DNA of 64,000 nt, from the NCBI GenBank assembly GCA_015680685.1, contig MNCI01023765.1, forward strand, positions 4,746-68,745. Direction: 5' to 3'. Positions 44,490 to 57,718 of this stretch are shown here, piece after piece. How positions within the stretch are numbered: the first letter of the stretch is position 1; the number at the start of each line of letters is the position of its first letter. The notes under the pieces were generated by a model. It saw nothing but the letters and a program-made list of their open reading frames with translations. It had not been told where the DNA came from and did not search any database. The position numbers were made by a program, and so were the translations under genes. The stretch comes from Gnetum montanum. Taxonomy: Eukaryota > Streptophyta > Gnetopsida > Gnetales > Gnetaceae.

Positions 44490-47400
44490 GTCTCCAAGAG
44501 GGTTTTCTTAGGAAGAGCGCTCTCAGAGAGAGAGCACCAAGTAAGGGTTCCCTCAAGGAAAATTCTCTCAAACAAGGCCCCCGTAGGGAGGGTGCTCTTA
44601 GAGAGAACACTCTCAAGGAGTGCACTCTAATGAAGGATGCTCTCAATGAGAATGATCTAATAGAGGGAACTCTTAGCGAGAATTCTCTTAGGGAGGGTGC
44701 TCTCCATGAGAATTCTCTCAACAAGGGCACACTTGAGAAGAACACTCTCACATGCATATTACAAGGCACCCTCAAGGAGGGTGCACTTAGTGAGAATGCC
44801 CTCAGGAAGGCCACTCTAATGGAGGACACTCTTCAAGAGAACACTCTCAATGATAGCACTCTCAAGGAGAACACTCTCATGCATGTAGCGCAAGGCACTC
44901 TCAAGAAGGACGATCTCAAGGAGAACACTCTCAAGGAGGCTACTATAATGGAGGGTGCTCTCATGGAGAACACTCTCAAGGAGGATGATCTTGGAGAGGG
45001 CATCCTTAGCGAGGCCATTCTCAATGAGGGCATTCTTATGAAAGGTGCTCTCTAAGAGAATGCTCTCAATGAGGGTGATCTCAAGTAGAACACTCTCACA
45101 TGCATAGCGCAAGGAACTATTAGGGAGAACACTACCATAGAGGATGCTCTCAATGAGAGCACTCTCAAGGAGGCTACTTTAATGGAGGGTGCTCTCCAGG
45201 ACCACGCTCTCAAGGAGGGCACTCTTAAGTAGGGTACTCTCCAAGAGAATGCTTTCAATGAGGGCACTCTTGAGACATCACTCTCACATGCATAGCGTAA
45301 GGCACTCTCAAGGAAAATGCTCCAAGGGAGGGCACTCTCAGGGACGCTACTCTAATCGAGGATGCTCTTAGGGAGAATGCTCTTAGGAAGGGCACTCTAA
45401 TGGAGGGTGCTCTCAATGAGGGTTCCCTATGAGAGAAAATTCTTAATGAGGGTGATCTTGAGGAGAAAACTATCATGTGCCTATCACAAGGAACTCTTAA
45501 GGATAATTCTCTCAGGGAGGCCACTCTAGGAGAGGGTGCTCTTAGGGAGGGTGCTCTCAAGGAGGCTGCTCTAATGGAGGCTGCTATCAAGGAGAACACT
45601 CTCATGGAGGGCATCCTCATGGAGACTACTCTCAGGGAGGGTGCTCTAGGAGAGAATGCTCTTGATAAGGGTGCTCTTGAGAAGAACACTGGTGTGCATA
45701 CCACAAGGTTCTCTTAGGGAGAATGCTCTTAGGGAGGCCACTCTAATGGAGGGCACTCTTAGGGAGGTTACTCTAAGGGAAGGCACTCTCAAGGATAATG
45801 CTTTGGGGGAGGGTGCTCTCAAGGAGGGCATCCTTAGGGAGACTACTCTCAAGGAGGGAACTCTCAAGGAGGATGCTCTCTAAGAGAATTCTATCAATGA
45901 GGATGCTCTCAAGGAGAACACTCTTACTTGCATAGTCAAATGTGCTCTCAAGAAGAATGCTTTGATGGAGGCCGCTATCATGGAGAGCACTTTCTAGGAG
46001 GGTGTCCTCCTAGAGGGAACTCTTAATGAGGGTCCTCTCATGGAGAACACTCTCATGTGTGTAGCACAAGGCAATCTCAGGGAGGGTGCTCTCAAGGAGA
46101 ACACTCTCCAGAAGACCACTCTAATTGAGGGTGCTCTCAAGGAGAACACTCTTGGGGAGGGCACTCTCAGGGATGTCACTCTAATGGAGAGCATTATTAG
46201 GGACAATGCTCTTGTGAAGGGTCCTCTCATGGAGGGTGTCCTCATGGAGAACACTCTTAGGGAGGGTGCTCTATAAGGAAATTCTCTAAACATGGGTGCT
46301 CTTGAGGAGAACACTCTCATGTGCGTTCCGCAAGCCCCTCTCAAAGAGAATGCTCTCAAGGAGGCCACTCTAACAAAGGGTGCTCTCAAGGAGGCCACTA
46401 TAATAGAGGGTGCTCTCAAGGAGAATGCTCTCAGAGAGGGTGCTCTTGGGGAGGGCATCTTCAGAGAGACTGCTCTCAGGGAAGACACTCTCTAAGAGAA
46501 TGCTCTCAACGAGGCTACTCTCGAGGAGAACACTCTCACTTACGTACTACAAGATGTTGTTAGGGAGAAATATATAAGGGAGGAAACTCTTAGGGAGAGT
46601 GATATTTGGGAGGGCATCCTCCAATAGGGTGCTCTCAACAAGGGCACTCTCAATGAGAACACTCTCATGTGCATAGAAAAAGGCACTCTCGAGGACGCTC
46701 TCAAGGAGAATGCTCTTCAGAAGTTTGCTCTATCGGAGAGTGCTCTCAAGGCAAATTCTCTTTGGGAGGGTGCCCTCTAGGAGGGTGCTCTCACAAATAA
46801 TTCTCTTAAGGAGGACACTCTCGAGGAGGGCATCCTCAGGGAGACTACTCTTAAGGAGAGAATTCTCAGGGAGGGCACTCTTAGAGAGGTTTCTCAGGGA
46901 GAACGCTTTCATTAAGGATGGTCTCAAGGAGAATACTCTCACATGTGTAGCACAAGGTCTTCTCATGGAAAACACTCTCATCCAAGGTGCTCTCAAGGAG
47001 AGTGCTCTAATGGAGGGTGCTCCTAGGGAGAACACTCTCTGGGAGGGCACTATAAGGGAGGGTGCTCTTAGAGAGAATGCTCTCAACGAGGGCACTCTAG
47101 GGAGAATGCTCGTAGTGAGGGAACTCTCAAGGAGAACAATCTTTGGAAGGCCACTCTAATAGATGGTTCTCTCAAGGAGAATGCTCTTGGAAAGGGTGCT
47201 CTCATGGAGAATGCTCTTAAGAAGGAAGTTGTTAAGGAGGATGCTCTCAAGGAGGGAATCCCCATGAAGACAGCTCTCAATGAGGGTGTTTTCATGAAGG
47301 GTGCTTGTAGGGAGTGTGATCTCCAAGAGAACGCTCTCATGTGCATAGCACAAGGTGCTCCCATGAATAATGATCTCATGGAGGGTGCTCCCAATGAGAA

Positions 47401-48375
47401 GGTTCTCAAGGAGGCCACTCTAACAGAGGGCACTCTTAGAGAGAATTCTCTTGGGAAGGGCACTCACTGAGAGAATTCTCTCAATGACAGCTCTCTAGGG
47501 AGAATGCTCCTAGGGAGGGCACTCTCTAAGAGAATGCTCTCAAAAAAGGATTTCTAGGTGAAACAATTCTAGGGAGGGTGCTCTTGGGGAGGGCATCCTT
47601 AGGGAGGGCCCTCTCTAAGAGAATGCTTTCAACAAGGGCACTCTCAAGGAGAACACTTTCACGTGCATAGTGCAAGGTGTTCCCATGGAAAATTCCCTCA
47701 GGAAGGGTTCTCTCAAGGAGATCGCTCTCAGGGAGGATGGTTTAACAGAGGGTGCTCTCAGGGAGAATGCTCTTGAGGAGAGTATTCTCAGGTAGGGCAC
47801 TCTCAGGGAGGGTGTTCTTAGGGAGGGCACTCTCCAACAGAATGCTCTCAATGAGGGCACTCTCAAGGAGAACACTCTCACATGCATAGCGCAAGGCACT
47901 CTTAGGGTGGATGCTCTTAGGGAGAATGCTCTCAAGGAGGTAATTTTAAGAGAGAACACTCTCAACAAGAGTGCTCTCAAGGAGAACACTCTCACATGTG
48001 TAGTGCAAGGTGCTCCCAGGGAGAGCACTCTCAAGGAGAGCGCTCTCAGGGAGATCATTGTTAGGGATGATGCTCTCAGGAAGAATGATCTCAAGGAGAA
48101 AATTCTCATGGAGGGCACTCCCACAAAGAGCATGCTCAAGGAGGGTGCTCTCATGAATAATGCTCTCAAGGAGGACATTCTTAGGAAGAACACTCTCAAG
48201 GAGGGTGTTCTCAAGGAAAATGCTTTCAAGGAGGCCACTAGTAGGAAGAGTGCTCTCTGAGAGAATGCTCTCAATGAGGGATCTCTCATGAAGAATTCTC
48301 TCAAATGCATAATGCAAGACTCTCTTAGGGAGGATTCTCCTAGAGAGAACACCATCATATGAATAGTGCAAGGTA
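44490..48375. repeat. 15-bp modular array, block 3
   Basis: About 3.9 kb of the same modules. The CACATGCATAGCGCAAGG marker recurs near 44750, 44885, 45100, 45290, 46058, 46318, 46953, 47343, 47665, 47882, 48000 and 48305. The largest spurious frame of the window (47615-48640 minus) is here. Its product is a monotonous LRVPSLRAFS-type repeat and it runs into the next repeat class. Confidence 0.92.
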
Positions 48376-48399
48376 CTCCTAGGAAGAGTGCTCTCACAA

Positions 48400-51300
48400 G
48401 TGCTGTAAGAGGCACTCTCGTGAGAGGGCTCTTACCAACACAACTATGTGAGGTGCTCCCATGGAGAGCACTCTCCTGAGAGCACCGTGCGGTCCTCCCA
48501 GGGAGAATGCTACCTCTTCCCATATATGTTGATTGGCTAGGTTCAACCAAACCATCCTGCACCCTTATAAATTTGGTCACAAGGGTCCGTTGGGCCAACC
48601 ATTGGTCATGACAGTCCAATTTTCCTACAATTGGTTGCAAGGGTCCATTTGGCCAACACTTGGTCCTGAGGGAGAGTGCTCTCTTGAAAAAGCACTCTCA
48701 CCAACATAGCTATGTGAGGTGCTCCCATGGAGAGCAGTCTTATGAGGGCACTATGTAGTGCTCCTAGGGAGAACACTATCTCTCCCCATGTATGTTGATT
48801 AGGCTAGGTTTAGCCAAATCATCCTACACCCTTATAAATTTGGTCATGAACATCTGTTGGACTAACCATTGGTCATGAGCATCCATTTTACCTATGATTG
48901 GTTGCAAGGGTCCATTTGGCCAACACTTGATCATGAGGGTCAGTTTGGCCAACACTTGGTCTTGAGGGAGAGTGCTCTCACAAGCGCTCTTCCATGAGAG
49001 TACTCTCAACAACATAGCTATGCAATGTGCTCCCATGGAGATCACTCTTTCAAGAGCACCATGCAATGCTCTGAGGGAGAATGCTAACTCAACTCATATA
49101 TGTTGATTGGGCCAAGTTCAGCCAAACCATCCTGCACCCTTATAAATTTGGTCACGAGGGTCCATTGGGCCAACCATTGGTTACAAGGGTCTGTTTTTCC
49201 TACAATTCGTCATGAGGGTCCATTTTTCCAACACTTGGTCCCAAGGGAGAGTGCTCTTACAAGTTCTCCCCTGTGAGAGCACTCTTGCCAACGTAGCTAT
49301 GTGAGGTGCTCCTCTAGAGAGCACTCTCACAAGAGCACCATGCATGCTTCCAGGGAGAATGCTACGTCTCCCTATATATGTTGATTGGGCCAAGTTTAGC
49401 CAAACAATCCTACACCATTATAAATTTGGTTGGAAGGGTCCGTTGGGCTAATCATTAGTCACAAGGGTTCATTTTTCCTACAATTGGTCGCGAGGATTCA
49501 TTTGGCTAACACTTGGTTACAAGGGTCTATTTGGCCAATACTTGGTCTTGAGGGAGAGCACTCTTGCTAGTGTAGCTATGCAAGGTGTTCCCAAGGAGAG
49601 AACTCTCATGAGAGAACTATGTGATGCTCCCAAGGAGAACGCTACCTCTCCCATATATGTTGATTGGGCCAAGTTTAGCCAAACCATCCTACACCCTTAT
49701 AAATTTAGTCGCGATGGTCTGTTGGGCCAACCGTTGGTCACGAGTGTCCATTTTTTCTACAATTGGTCATGAGGGTTTATTTGGCCAACACTTGATCATG
49801 AGGGTTCATTTGATGAACACTTGGTCCTGAGGGAGAGCTCTCTTACAACCACTCTCACATGAGAATGCTCTTTCTAGAGTGGCTATGTGAGGTGCTCCCA
49901 TGGAGAGCACTCTCACGATAGCACCATGCAGTGCTTCCAAGGAGAATGCTACCTCTCCCCATATATGTTGATTGGGCCAAGTTCTGCCAAACTATCCTTG
50001 CACCATTATAATTTTGGTCGTGAGGATCTGATGGACCAACCATTGGCCCCTAGGGTCTGTTTTTCCTACAATTGGTCACGAGGGTCCATTTGGCCAACAG
50101 TTTATCATGAGGGTTCATTTACCAATACTTGGTCTTGAGGGAGAGCACTCTTGCAAGCACTCTCTAGTGAGAGCGCACTTGCCAGCACAACTATGTGAGG
50201 TGCTCTGATGAAAAGCACCCATGCGAGAGCACCGTGCGATGCTTTCCATATATGTTGGTTGGGCTAGCTTCTGCCAAATAGTCTTGCACCCTTATGAATT
50301 TGGTCACGAGGGTCCATTGGGAAAACCATTGGTCCTGAGTGTCTATTTTGCCTACAATTGGTCATGAGTGTTTGTTTGGGCAACACCTAATCACAAGGGA
50401 GAGCGCTCTCACAAGAACTCTCCCATGAGAGAACTCTTGCTAGTGCAACTATGTAAGGTGCTCCAATGGAGAGCACTCTCATGAGAGCACCATGCAGTGC
50501 TCCTAGGGAGAACACTACCTCTTCCCATATATATTGATTAGGCTATCTTCTACCAAACCATCCTACACCCTCATAATTTTGGTCATGAGGGTCCGTTGGG
50601 CCAACCTTTGGTCCTAAGGTTTCATTTTTCCTACGATTGGTTGTGGGGCTCTATTTGATCAACACTTGGTCATGAGGCTCTGTTTGGCCAACACTTGGTC
50701 CTGAGGGAGAGCAATCTTGCTAGCATAGCTATTAGAGGTACTCCAATGGAGAGCACTCTTGTGAGAGCATCGTGCAGTGCTCCCAGGGAGAATGCTACCT
50801 CTCCCCATATATATTGATTTGGACAACTTATAAATTTGGTCATGAGGGTTTGTTTGGCCAACCATTGATCCTAAGGATCTATTTTTCCTACAAATGGTTA
50901 TGAGGGTCCATTTGGCCAACACTTGCTCCCAAGGGAGAGCACTCTTGCTAGTGCAGCTATGTAAGGTGCTCCAATGGATAGCACTCTCACGAGAGTGCCA
51001 TGTGGTACTCCTAGGAAGAACACTACCTCTTCCCATATATGTTGATTGGGCTAGGTTCTGTCATACCATCCTACATCCTTATAAATTTGGTCGTGAGGGT
51101 TTGTTTGGGCCAAATTTCGATCCCAAGGGTCTATTTTTCCTACAATTGGTCATGAGGGTCTATTTGGCCAACACTTGGTCATGAGGATCCATTTGGCCAA
51201 CACTTGATCCCTAGGGAAATTTCTCTTATAAGTGCTACATGAGGCACTCTTGGGAGAGTTCTCTTGCTAGTGTAGCTATGCACAGTGCTCCGATGGAGAG

Positions 51301-54300
51301 CACTCTCATGAGAGCACCATGCGGTGCTCTAAGGATGAATGCTACTTCTCCCCATATATGTTGATTTGACTAGGGTCTTCTATACCATCTTGCACCCTTA
51401 TAAATTTTGTCCTGAAGGTCCGTTTGGCCAACCATTGATCCTGAGGATCCATTTTTCCTACAATTGGTTACGAGGGTACATTTGGCCAACACTTGGACAC
51501 AAGGATCCTTTTGGCCAACACTTGGTCTTGATGGAGAGCATTGTCACCAGTGTAGCTATGCAAGGTGCTCCCATGGAAAATATTCTTGTGAGAGCATTGT
51601 GTGGTGCTCCTAGGGAGAACACTACCTCTCCCCATATATGTTGATTGGGCCAGGTTCAGCCAAATCATCTTGCACCCTTATAAATTTGGTTGCAAGGGTC
51701 CATTGGGCCAACCATTGGTCACGAGAATCCATTTTTCCTATGATTGTTTATGAGGGTCTATTTGGCCAACACTTGATCATGAGGGTTGATTTGGCCAACA
51801 CTTGGTCCTAAGGGAGAGCACTCTCACAAGTTCTCTCCCGTGAGAGTGCTTTTGCTAGCGTAGCTATGTGAGGTGCTCCCATGGAAAGCACTCTTATGAG
51901 AGCACCATGTAGTGCTCCTAGAGAGAACGCTCCCTCTCCCCATATATGTTGATTAGGCCAAGTTTAGCCAAACCATCCTGCATCCTTATAAATTTGATCA
52001 CGAGGGTCCATTGGACCAATTGTTGATCACAAGGGTCCATTTTTCCTACAATTGATTGTGACGGTTCATTTGGCCAACACTTGGTCATGAGGGTCCATTT
52101 GGCCAACACTTGGTCCCAAGGGAGAGTGGCCTCACAAGCACTCTCTCATGAGAGCACTCTTGCCAGTGCAGCTATGTGAAGTGCTCACATGGATAGCACT
52201 CTCATGAGAGCATTATGTGATGCTTCCAGGGAGAACACTACCTCTCCCCATATATGTTGATTGGCCTAGGTTCAACCAAGCCATCTTGCACCCTTATAAA
52301 TTTGGTCAAAAAATCCTATTGGGCCAACCATTGGTCATGAGGATCTATTTTACCTAAAATTGATCATGAGGGTCCATTTGGCCAACACTTGGTCACAAGG
52401 GTCTATTTGTCCAACACTTGGTCTCGAGGGAGAGTGCTCTCGCAAGTGCTCTCTTGTGAGAGCACTTTTGCTAGTGCAGCTATGCGAGGTGCTCCAATGG
52501 AGAGCACTCTCATGAGAGCACTATGAAGTTCTCCTAGGGATAACACTACCTCTCCCCATATATGTTGATTAGGCCAAGTTTAGCCAAATTGTCCTGCATG
52601 CTTATAAATTTGGTCACGAGGGTCTGTTGGATGAACCATTGGTCATGAGGGTTCATTTTTCCTATGATTGGTTGCGAGGGCCTATTTGTCCAACACTTGG
52701 TCCCAAGGGAAAGTGCTCTCAAAAGAACTCTCCCATGAGAATACTCTTGCCAAGATAGCTATGCAAGGTGCTCCCATGGAGAGCACTCTTGTGAGAGCAC
52801 TGTGTAGTGCTCCCAAGGAGAATGCTACCTCTCCCTATATATGTTTATTAGGCTAGGTTTAGCCAAACTATATCTGCACCATTATAAATTTGATCATGAG
52901 GGTCCATTGGTCCAACCATTGGTCCTGAGGGTTCATTTTTCCTGCAATTGATCACGAGGGTTCATTTGGCCAAAAATTGGTCACAAGGGTCCATTTGGAA
53001 ACAATTGGTCCCAAGGGAGAGTGCTCTTATAAGCACTCTCCCATGAGAGTGTACTTGCTAGTGCAGCTATGCGAGCTGCTTTGATGAAAAGCACTCATGC
53101 AAGAGCACCGTGTTGTGCTTCCCATATATGTTGGTTGGGCTAGCTTCAGCCAAACCATCCTGCATCCTTATAAATTTTTTTGCAAGTGTCCATTGGGCTA
53201 ACCATTTTTCCCAAGGGCCTATTTTGCCTACAATTGGTTGTAAGGGTCCATTTGGGTAACACTTGGTCATGAGGGTCCATTTGGCCAACACTTGGTCTTG
53301 AGGGAGAGCACTCTCGCAAGTGATCTCCCATGAGAGCGCTCTTACTAGTGCAGCTATGCAAGGTACTCCAATGAAGAGCACTCTCATGAGAGCACCATGT
53401 GGTGCTCCTAGGGATAATGCTACCTCTCCCCATATATGTTTAGTGGGCCAACATCTGTCAAACTATCCTACACCCTTATAATTTTGGTCATAAGGGTCTG
53501 TTGGGCCAATCATTAGTCTCGAGGGTCCATTTTGCCTACAATTGGTAACAAGGGTCTATTTGGACAACACTTGGTCACAAGGATCCATTTGGCCAACACC
53601 TAGTCCTATGGGAGAGCACTCTCGCAAGCACTCTCCCATGAGAGTGCTCTTACCAACGCAGCTATGCAAGGTCCTCCAATGGAAATCACTCTTGCAAGAC
53701 CATCATGTGGTGCTCCCAGGGAGAATGCTACCTCTCCCCATAAATGTTGATTACACCAGCTTCTACCAAACCATTATACACCCTTATAAATTTTTTCACG
53801 AGGGTCTATTTGGCCAAACATTGATCCTAAGGGTCCTTTTTACCTACAATTGGTCATGAGGGTCCATCTAGCCAACACTTGGTCATGAGGGTTTGTTTGG
53901 CTAACACTTGGTCCTATGGGAGAGCACTCTTGCTAGTGTAGCTATGCAAGGTACTCCAATGAAGATCACTCTCACAAGAGCACCATGAAGTTCTCCTAAG
54001 GAGAATGCTACCTCTCCCCATATATCTTGATTTGGCAAGGTTCCATCATATCATCTTGCACCCTTATAAATTTGATTGTGAGGGTCCATTGGTCCAACTA
54101 TCGATCCCAAGGATCCTTTTTGCCTACAATTGGTTACAAGGGTTCATTTGGCAAAAACTTGGTTATGAGGGTCCATTTGGCCAAAACTTGGTCCCTAGGG
54201 AGAGTGCTCTCACAAGTACTGCATGAGGCACTCTCAAGAGAGTCATCTTACCAGTGCAACCATGTGAGATGCTCTGATGGAGAGTGCACTTATGAGAGTG

Positions 54301-54400
54301 CCATGTGATGCTCTCAGGGAGAATGCTACCTCTCCCCATATATGTTGATTTGTCCAGGATCTTCTGTATCATCTTGCACCCTTATAAACTTGGTCTATTG
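48400..54400. repeat. ~290-bp rDNA spacer units, about 21 copies
   Basis: Each unit contains, in order, GGGCCAACCATTGGTC, TTTTTCCTACAATTGGTC, CATTTGGCCAACACTTGGTC, GAGGGAGAGCGCTCTC, GCTATGTGAGGTGCTCC, GAGCACCATGCAGTGCTCC, CTACCTCTCCCCATATATG and CCTTATAAATTTGGTC. The ATATATGTTGATT word occurs near 48521, 48786, 49095, 49371, 49651, 49961, 50238, 50526, 50807, 51034, 51352, 51633, 51941, 52249, 52557, 52835, 53123, 53431, 53739, 54019 and 54338. Small frames inside recur with the unit and are not genes. Confidence 0.93.
48510..54350 (-). promoter_or_regulatory. Series of ~21 spacer-promoter-like motifs
   Basis: Each ~290-bp unit holds, on the minus strand, AATCAACATATATGGGGAGA, a one-step variant of TATATAGGGGG. 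All 21 point the same way as the rRNA genes. Regularly spaced spacer promoters are known in rDNA of several organisms; activity here is untested, and decay (for example CATAAATG at 53739) is visible. Confidence 0.45.
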
Positions 54401-55340
54401 GGCCAACCATTGATCCTAAGGATCCATTTTTCCTACAATTGGTCACGAGGGTCCATTTGGCCAACACTTGGTCGCAAGGGTCCATTTGGTCAACACTTGG
54501 TCCTGAGGGTCCATTTTGCCAACATTTGGTCTTGAGGATTTGTTTGTCCAACACTTGGACTCGAGGGTCTATTTTGCAAACACTTGGTCTCGAGGGTCTA
54601 TTTTTCCTATACAGTTGGTCCCAAGGGTGAGTTTGGCCAACACTTAACCCTAAGGGTCTATCAGGCCAATTCAGCCTGAGGGTCTATTGGGCCAACACTT
54701 GGTCCCAATGGTCCATTTTTCATATAGTTGGTCTTGAGGATATGTTAGGCCAACCCTTGGTATGTTTGGCCAACACTTGGTCCTAAGGGTTTGTTGGGCT
54801 GAACCTTGGCCGTGAGGGACCATGCAGCCAACACTTGGTTAGTCCTAAGGGTTGTTTTTACCTACAGATGGTCCCAAGAATTTTTCAATCAAGCAGTTGG
54901 TTGCAACGGGACATTTGGTGAATGGTTGATCTCAAGGGTCCATTATGCCAACACTTGGTCCCAAGGGTCCATTGGACCAACCCTTGGTCCCCATGGTCTA
55001 TTTTGCCTAAAATTGGCCTCGAGGGTCCATTTCACCAACACTTGGTATTGAGGGTCTGTTGGGCCAACCCTTGGTCCAAAGGGTCCAAGTGGCCAACACT
55101 TTTTTTGGAGGGTTTGTTCAATCAACCATTTGATCCCAAGGGTCCCTTTGGATATCATATAGTCTCAAGGGTTTGTTTTGCCTATAGTCAGCCCTAAGGG
55201 TCCATTAGGCCAAACCTCCATCTTGAGGGTCTGTGTGGCCAACATTTGGTTGGTCCAAAGGGTCTATTTTGCCTATATTTGGCCCCAAGGGTTTGTTAGG
55301 TGAGTATTTGGCCACAAGGGTCCATTGGGTTGACCCTTTG
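54400..55340. repeat. ~29-bp minisatellite (GGTCC...GGCCAACACTT)
   Basis: Units of the form TTGGTCCCAAGGGTCCATTT, then GGCCAACAC, follow each other with many variants. The units derive from the second half of the ~290-bp repeat without its promoter-like part. Homologous to 59470-61150. Confidence 0.88.
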
Positions 55341-55835
55341 GCTCTAGAGGATCTTTTTCTAGGTAATGTTTAAGAGCTTCATTGAGTTGGTCATGGCTGA
55401 AAGCCAAGACCTCATGGTTGTAAAGAGTGTTGCATGTAAAGAATATTTGTTAGTTGTGGTGTCCGACTTTGTGCAACCTCATAGGAAATGAACATTCCCT
55501 ACTAGGGATGAAAATGAATAAATTTCCCACCCAAGGTGAGGTTCCCAGTCGTGAGATTAAAAAACATATTCAGACTCCAAGGATGTCGACTAGAATTTTA
55601 CTTAAAAGAAGGGGACCACATATACATGTGTGTGTGTGTATGTAATGATACATGTGCCTGGGAAGGGGGAGATACCCATCTCTTCAAAAAAATGCATGAC
55701 CCCTATCCATCAGACCCCATGTGATGATGATTTTAGTGGGATGGAATGTAGCCAGACGTCTATGGAGCAAACATGAAAGAGAAGGCCCAAAGAAGAGGAT
55801 GAGGGGGGAAGACTGTGATCATGAATCTCAATGAT
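55341..55835 (-). other. 3' flank downstream of 26S (3' external spacer)
   Basis: Unique sequence between the minisatellite and the 26S 3' end, including a short TG microsatellite near 55627-55640 and CCATCAGACCCCATG near 55708. Homologous to 61150-61615, including the ATATACATGTGTGTG and TTTTAGTGGGATGGAA words. No gene. It is expected to hold the 3' ETS and terminator, but no terminator could be identified. Confidence 0.6.
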
Positions 55836-57718
55836 AAGGGGCCACATCTTAGTGGATCATGGCTACAAGGCCACTCTACCACTTACAATACCCCATCATG
55901 TATTTATGTTATCTACAAAGGATTCTTCTCGTCAACTGCTTGAAATGAAACTACATGGTCCCAAGTGTTGCACCATGTAGGCAAGACCAGGGGGTACCAT
56001 CGACACATGCCCATGGGAGCAATGAAGCCACCCCTACCACGGGTCGTGTAGCAATTGACAAGGAAAGAGGCACACTTTCATGGTCTGTATTCATACTAAA
56101 AATCAAAATCAAATGAGATTTTATCCTTCTATTCCACATGACATTTCTATTCTTGTTGAGCTCATCTTAGGAAACCTATGTTATATTCTAATAGATGTGT
56201 TGCCCCATCCAAACTCCCCACTTAACTCTATCTTCTGTATAGATCGACACACTAAGGAACATCTTGGGTCCAAAAGTGAGGGTTATGCCTCGTTCCTGAC
56301 CAACAAAGTAAGTAAAATAATATAAAAAGTAGTGGTATTTCACTTGAATCATGAGTAGCTCCCACTTATTCTACACCTCTTAATTCATTTCACAAAGTTA
56401 GACTCGATTCAAGATCAATAGGGTCTTCTTTCCCCATTGATTCTACCAAGCCTATTCTATTGGTTTTGGTTTCACTACATAGTAGGTAGGGACAAGGGAA
56501 TCTTGTTAAACCATTCATGCACATCACTAATTAGATGATGAGACATTTTGTTACCTTAAGGGAGTCATAGTTACTCCCACCATTTACCCATGCTTGGTTG
56601 AATTTCTTCTCTTTGACATTTAGCGCATTGGGAAAAAATCACATTGCACCAACATCTATAGGGACCATTGCAATGCTCTGTTTCAATTAAATAGTTAGAT
56701 TCCCCTTATCTAATTTAGTTCTAAACTAGTTATTAATTTCCTAGGGAAAGCCCTCCCCTGTGGAGGGGGGGAGGGTGCTCTACGTTTGTTTCCTGACTGA
56801 CAGAAAAGGGCTTGCCATCACCACAAAACTAGCTTCAATAGACCCTCAATAGCCCATGGGATTAGGGAATAGACCCCTAGGCCCAACCCTTAGATCTAAT
56901 CCTTTTCATAAAGTTATAGATCCATTTTGCTGACTTTCCTTACCTACATTGTTCTATGGACTAGAGTTTGTTCACCTTGGAGACCTGATGCAATTATGAG
57001 TATGACCAGGATGAATGGTACTTAGTTCTTTGAATTTTCAAGGGCCATTGAGGGTGCACCAAACATCATAGGACTTCCAATGCTCTTCCAGCCACTGGAC
57101 CCTATCTTTGGTTGAGCTGATTTCAGGGTGGGCAGGATATTAAAAGGAAAATATAACTCTTCCTAGGGTCCTCATTGGTATCTCTGAATTCCCTGACATT
57201 GTCATCCACTACCATGTACCAATTTGGAAATGTTAACCAAATTTCCTTTCGATATCTCATGCAAAGTGCACCCATTGGAAGGGGCTCCCCCATCTCTTAG
57301 GATTGACTAACCCATGTCCAAGTGTTGTTAACATGGAACCTTTCCCCACATCATTCTTCAAAGTTTTCATTTGAATATTTTCTACTACCACCAAGATCTA
57401 CATCAAGGGCTACTCCACCCTATCTTGTGCCCTAGGCTTTGCAAGGAGCCCCACACCCTCCTACTCATTAGGGCCTAGTGCTTGCCCCGATAGTCAAGTG
57501 TAGGTCATGTGATTAACTGTCATTCATTTTCATGGCTAGTTGATTTGGTAAGTGAGTTGTTACACACTCCTTAGTGAATTTTGAATTCCATGATCACCAT
57601 CCTAATATCTTAATCAACCAACATCCTTTGTGGGTTCTAGGTTAGCATGTAGTTAGGCACCATAGCTCAACTTTCGGTTCAGCCCACATCACCAATCCTA
57701 CTTACCAAAAATGGCCTA
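55836..57718 (-). rRNA. 26S rRNA 3' part, pseudogene, truncated at its 5' side
   Basis: On the plus strand the reverse complement of 26S is readable in order: TAGTGGATCATGGCTACAAG and CCACTCTACCACTTACAATA (3' end, 55850-55900); TTTCATGGTCTGTATTCATA (56072); AAGTAGTGGTATTTCACTTG (56326); GAGTCATAGTTACTCCCACC (56563); CCTTGGAGACCTGATGCAAT (56975); AACATGGAACCTTTCCCC (57332); TGAGTTGTTACACACTCCTT (57553); TTACCAAAAATGGCC (57702). Then it stops in a 15-bp array. About 300 nt near the 3' end are missing or unrecognisable between 55950 and 56070, including the sarcin-ricin loop. C-to-T and G-to-A changes are everywhere. It has no attached 5.8S or 18S. Confidence 0.93.

Noticed and set aside
38459-48640. 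Many open frames of 60-341 codons (for example 38491-38940, 41437-42054, 44402-45055, 47615-48640)
   Set aside because: They lie in 15-bp arrays. The period keeps frames open and yields five-residue repeats on both strands and in several frames at once. No start context, domain or unique sequence supports a gene.
48400-54400. Regularly spaced repeats suggestive of a CRISPR array
   Set aside because: Units are ~290 bp, diverge gradually, include the spacer-like parts in the repeat, and lie between plant rRNA sequences. No cas genes and no bacterial context.
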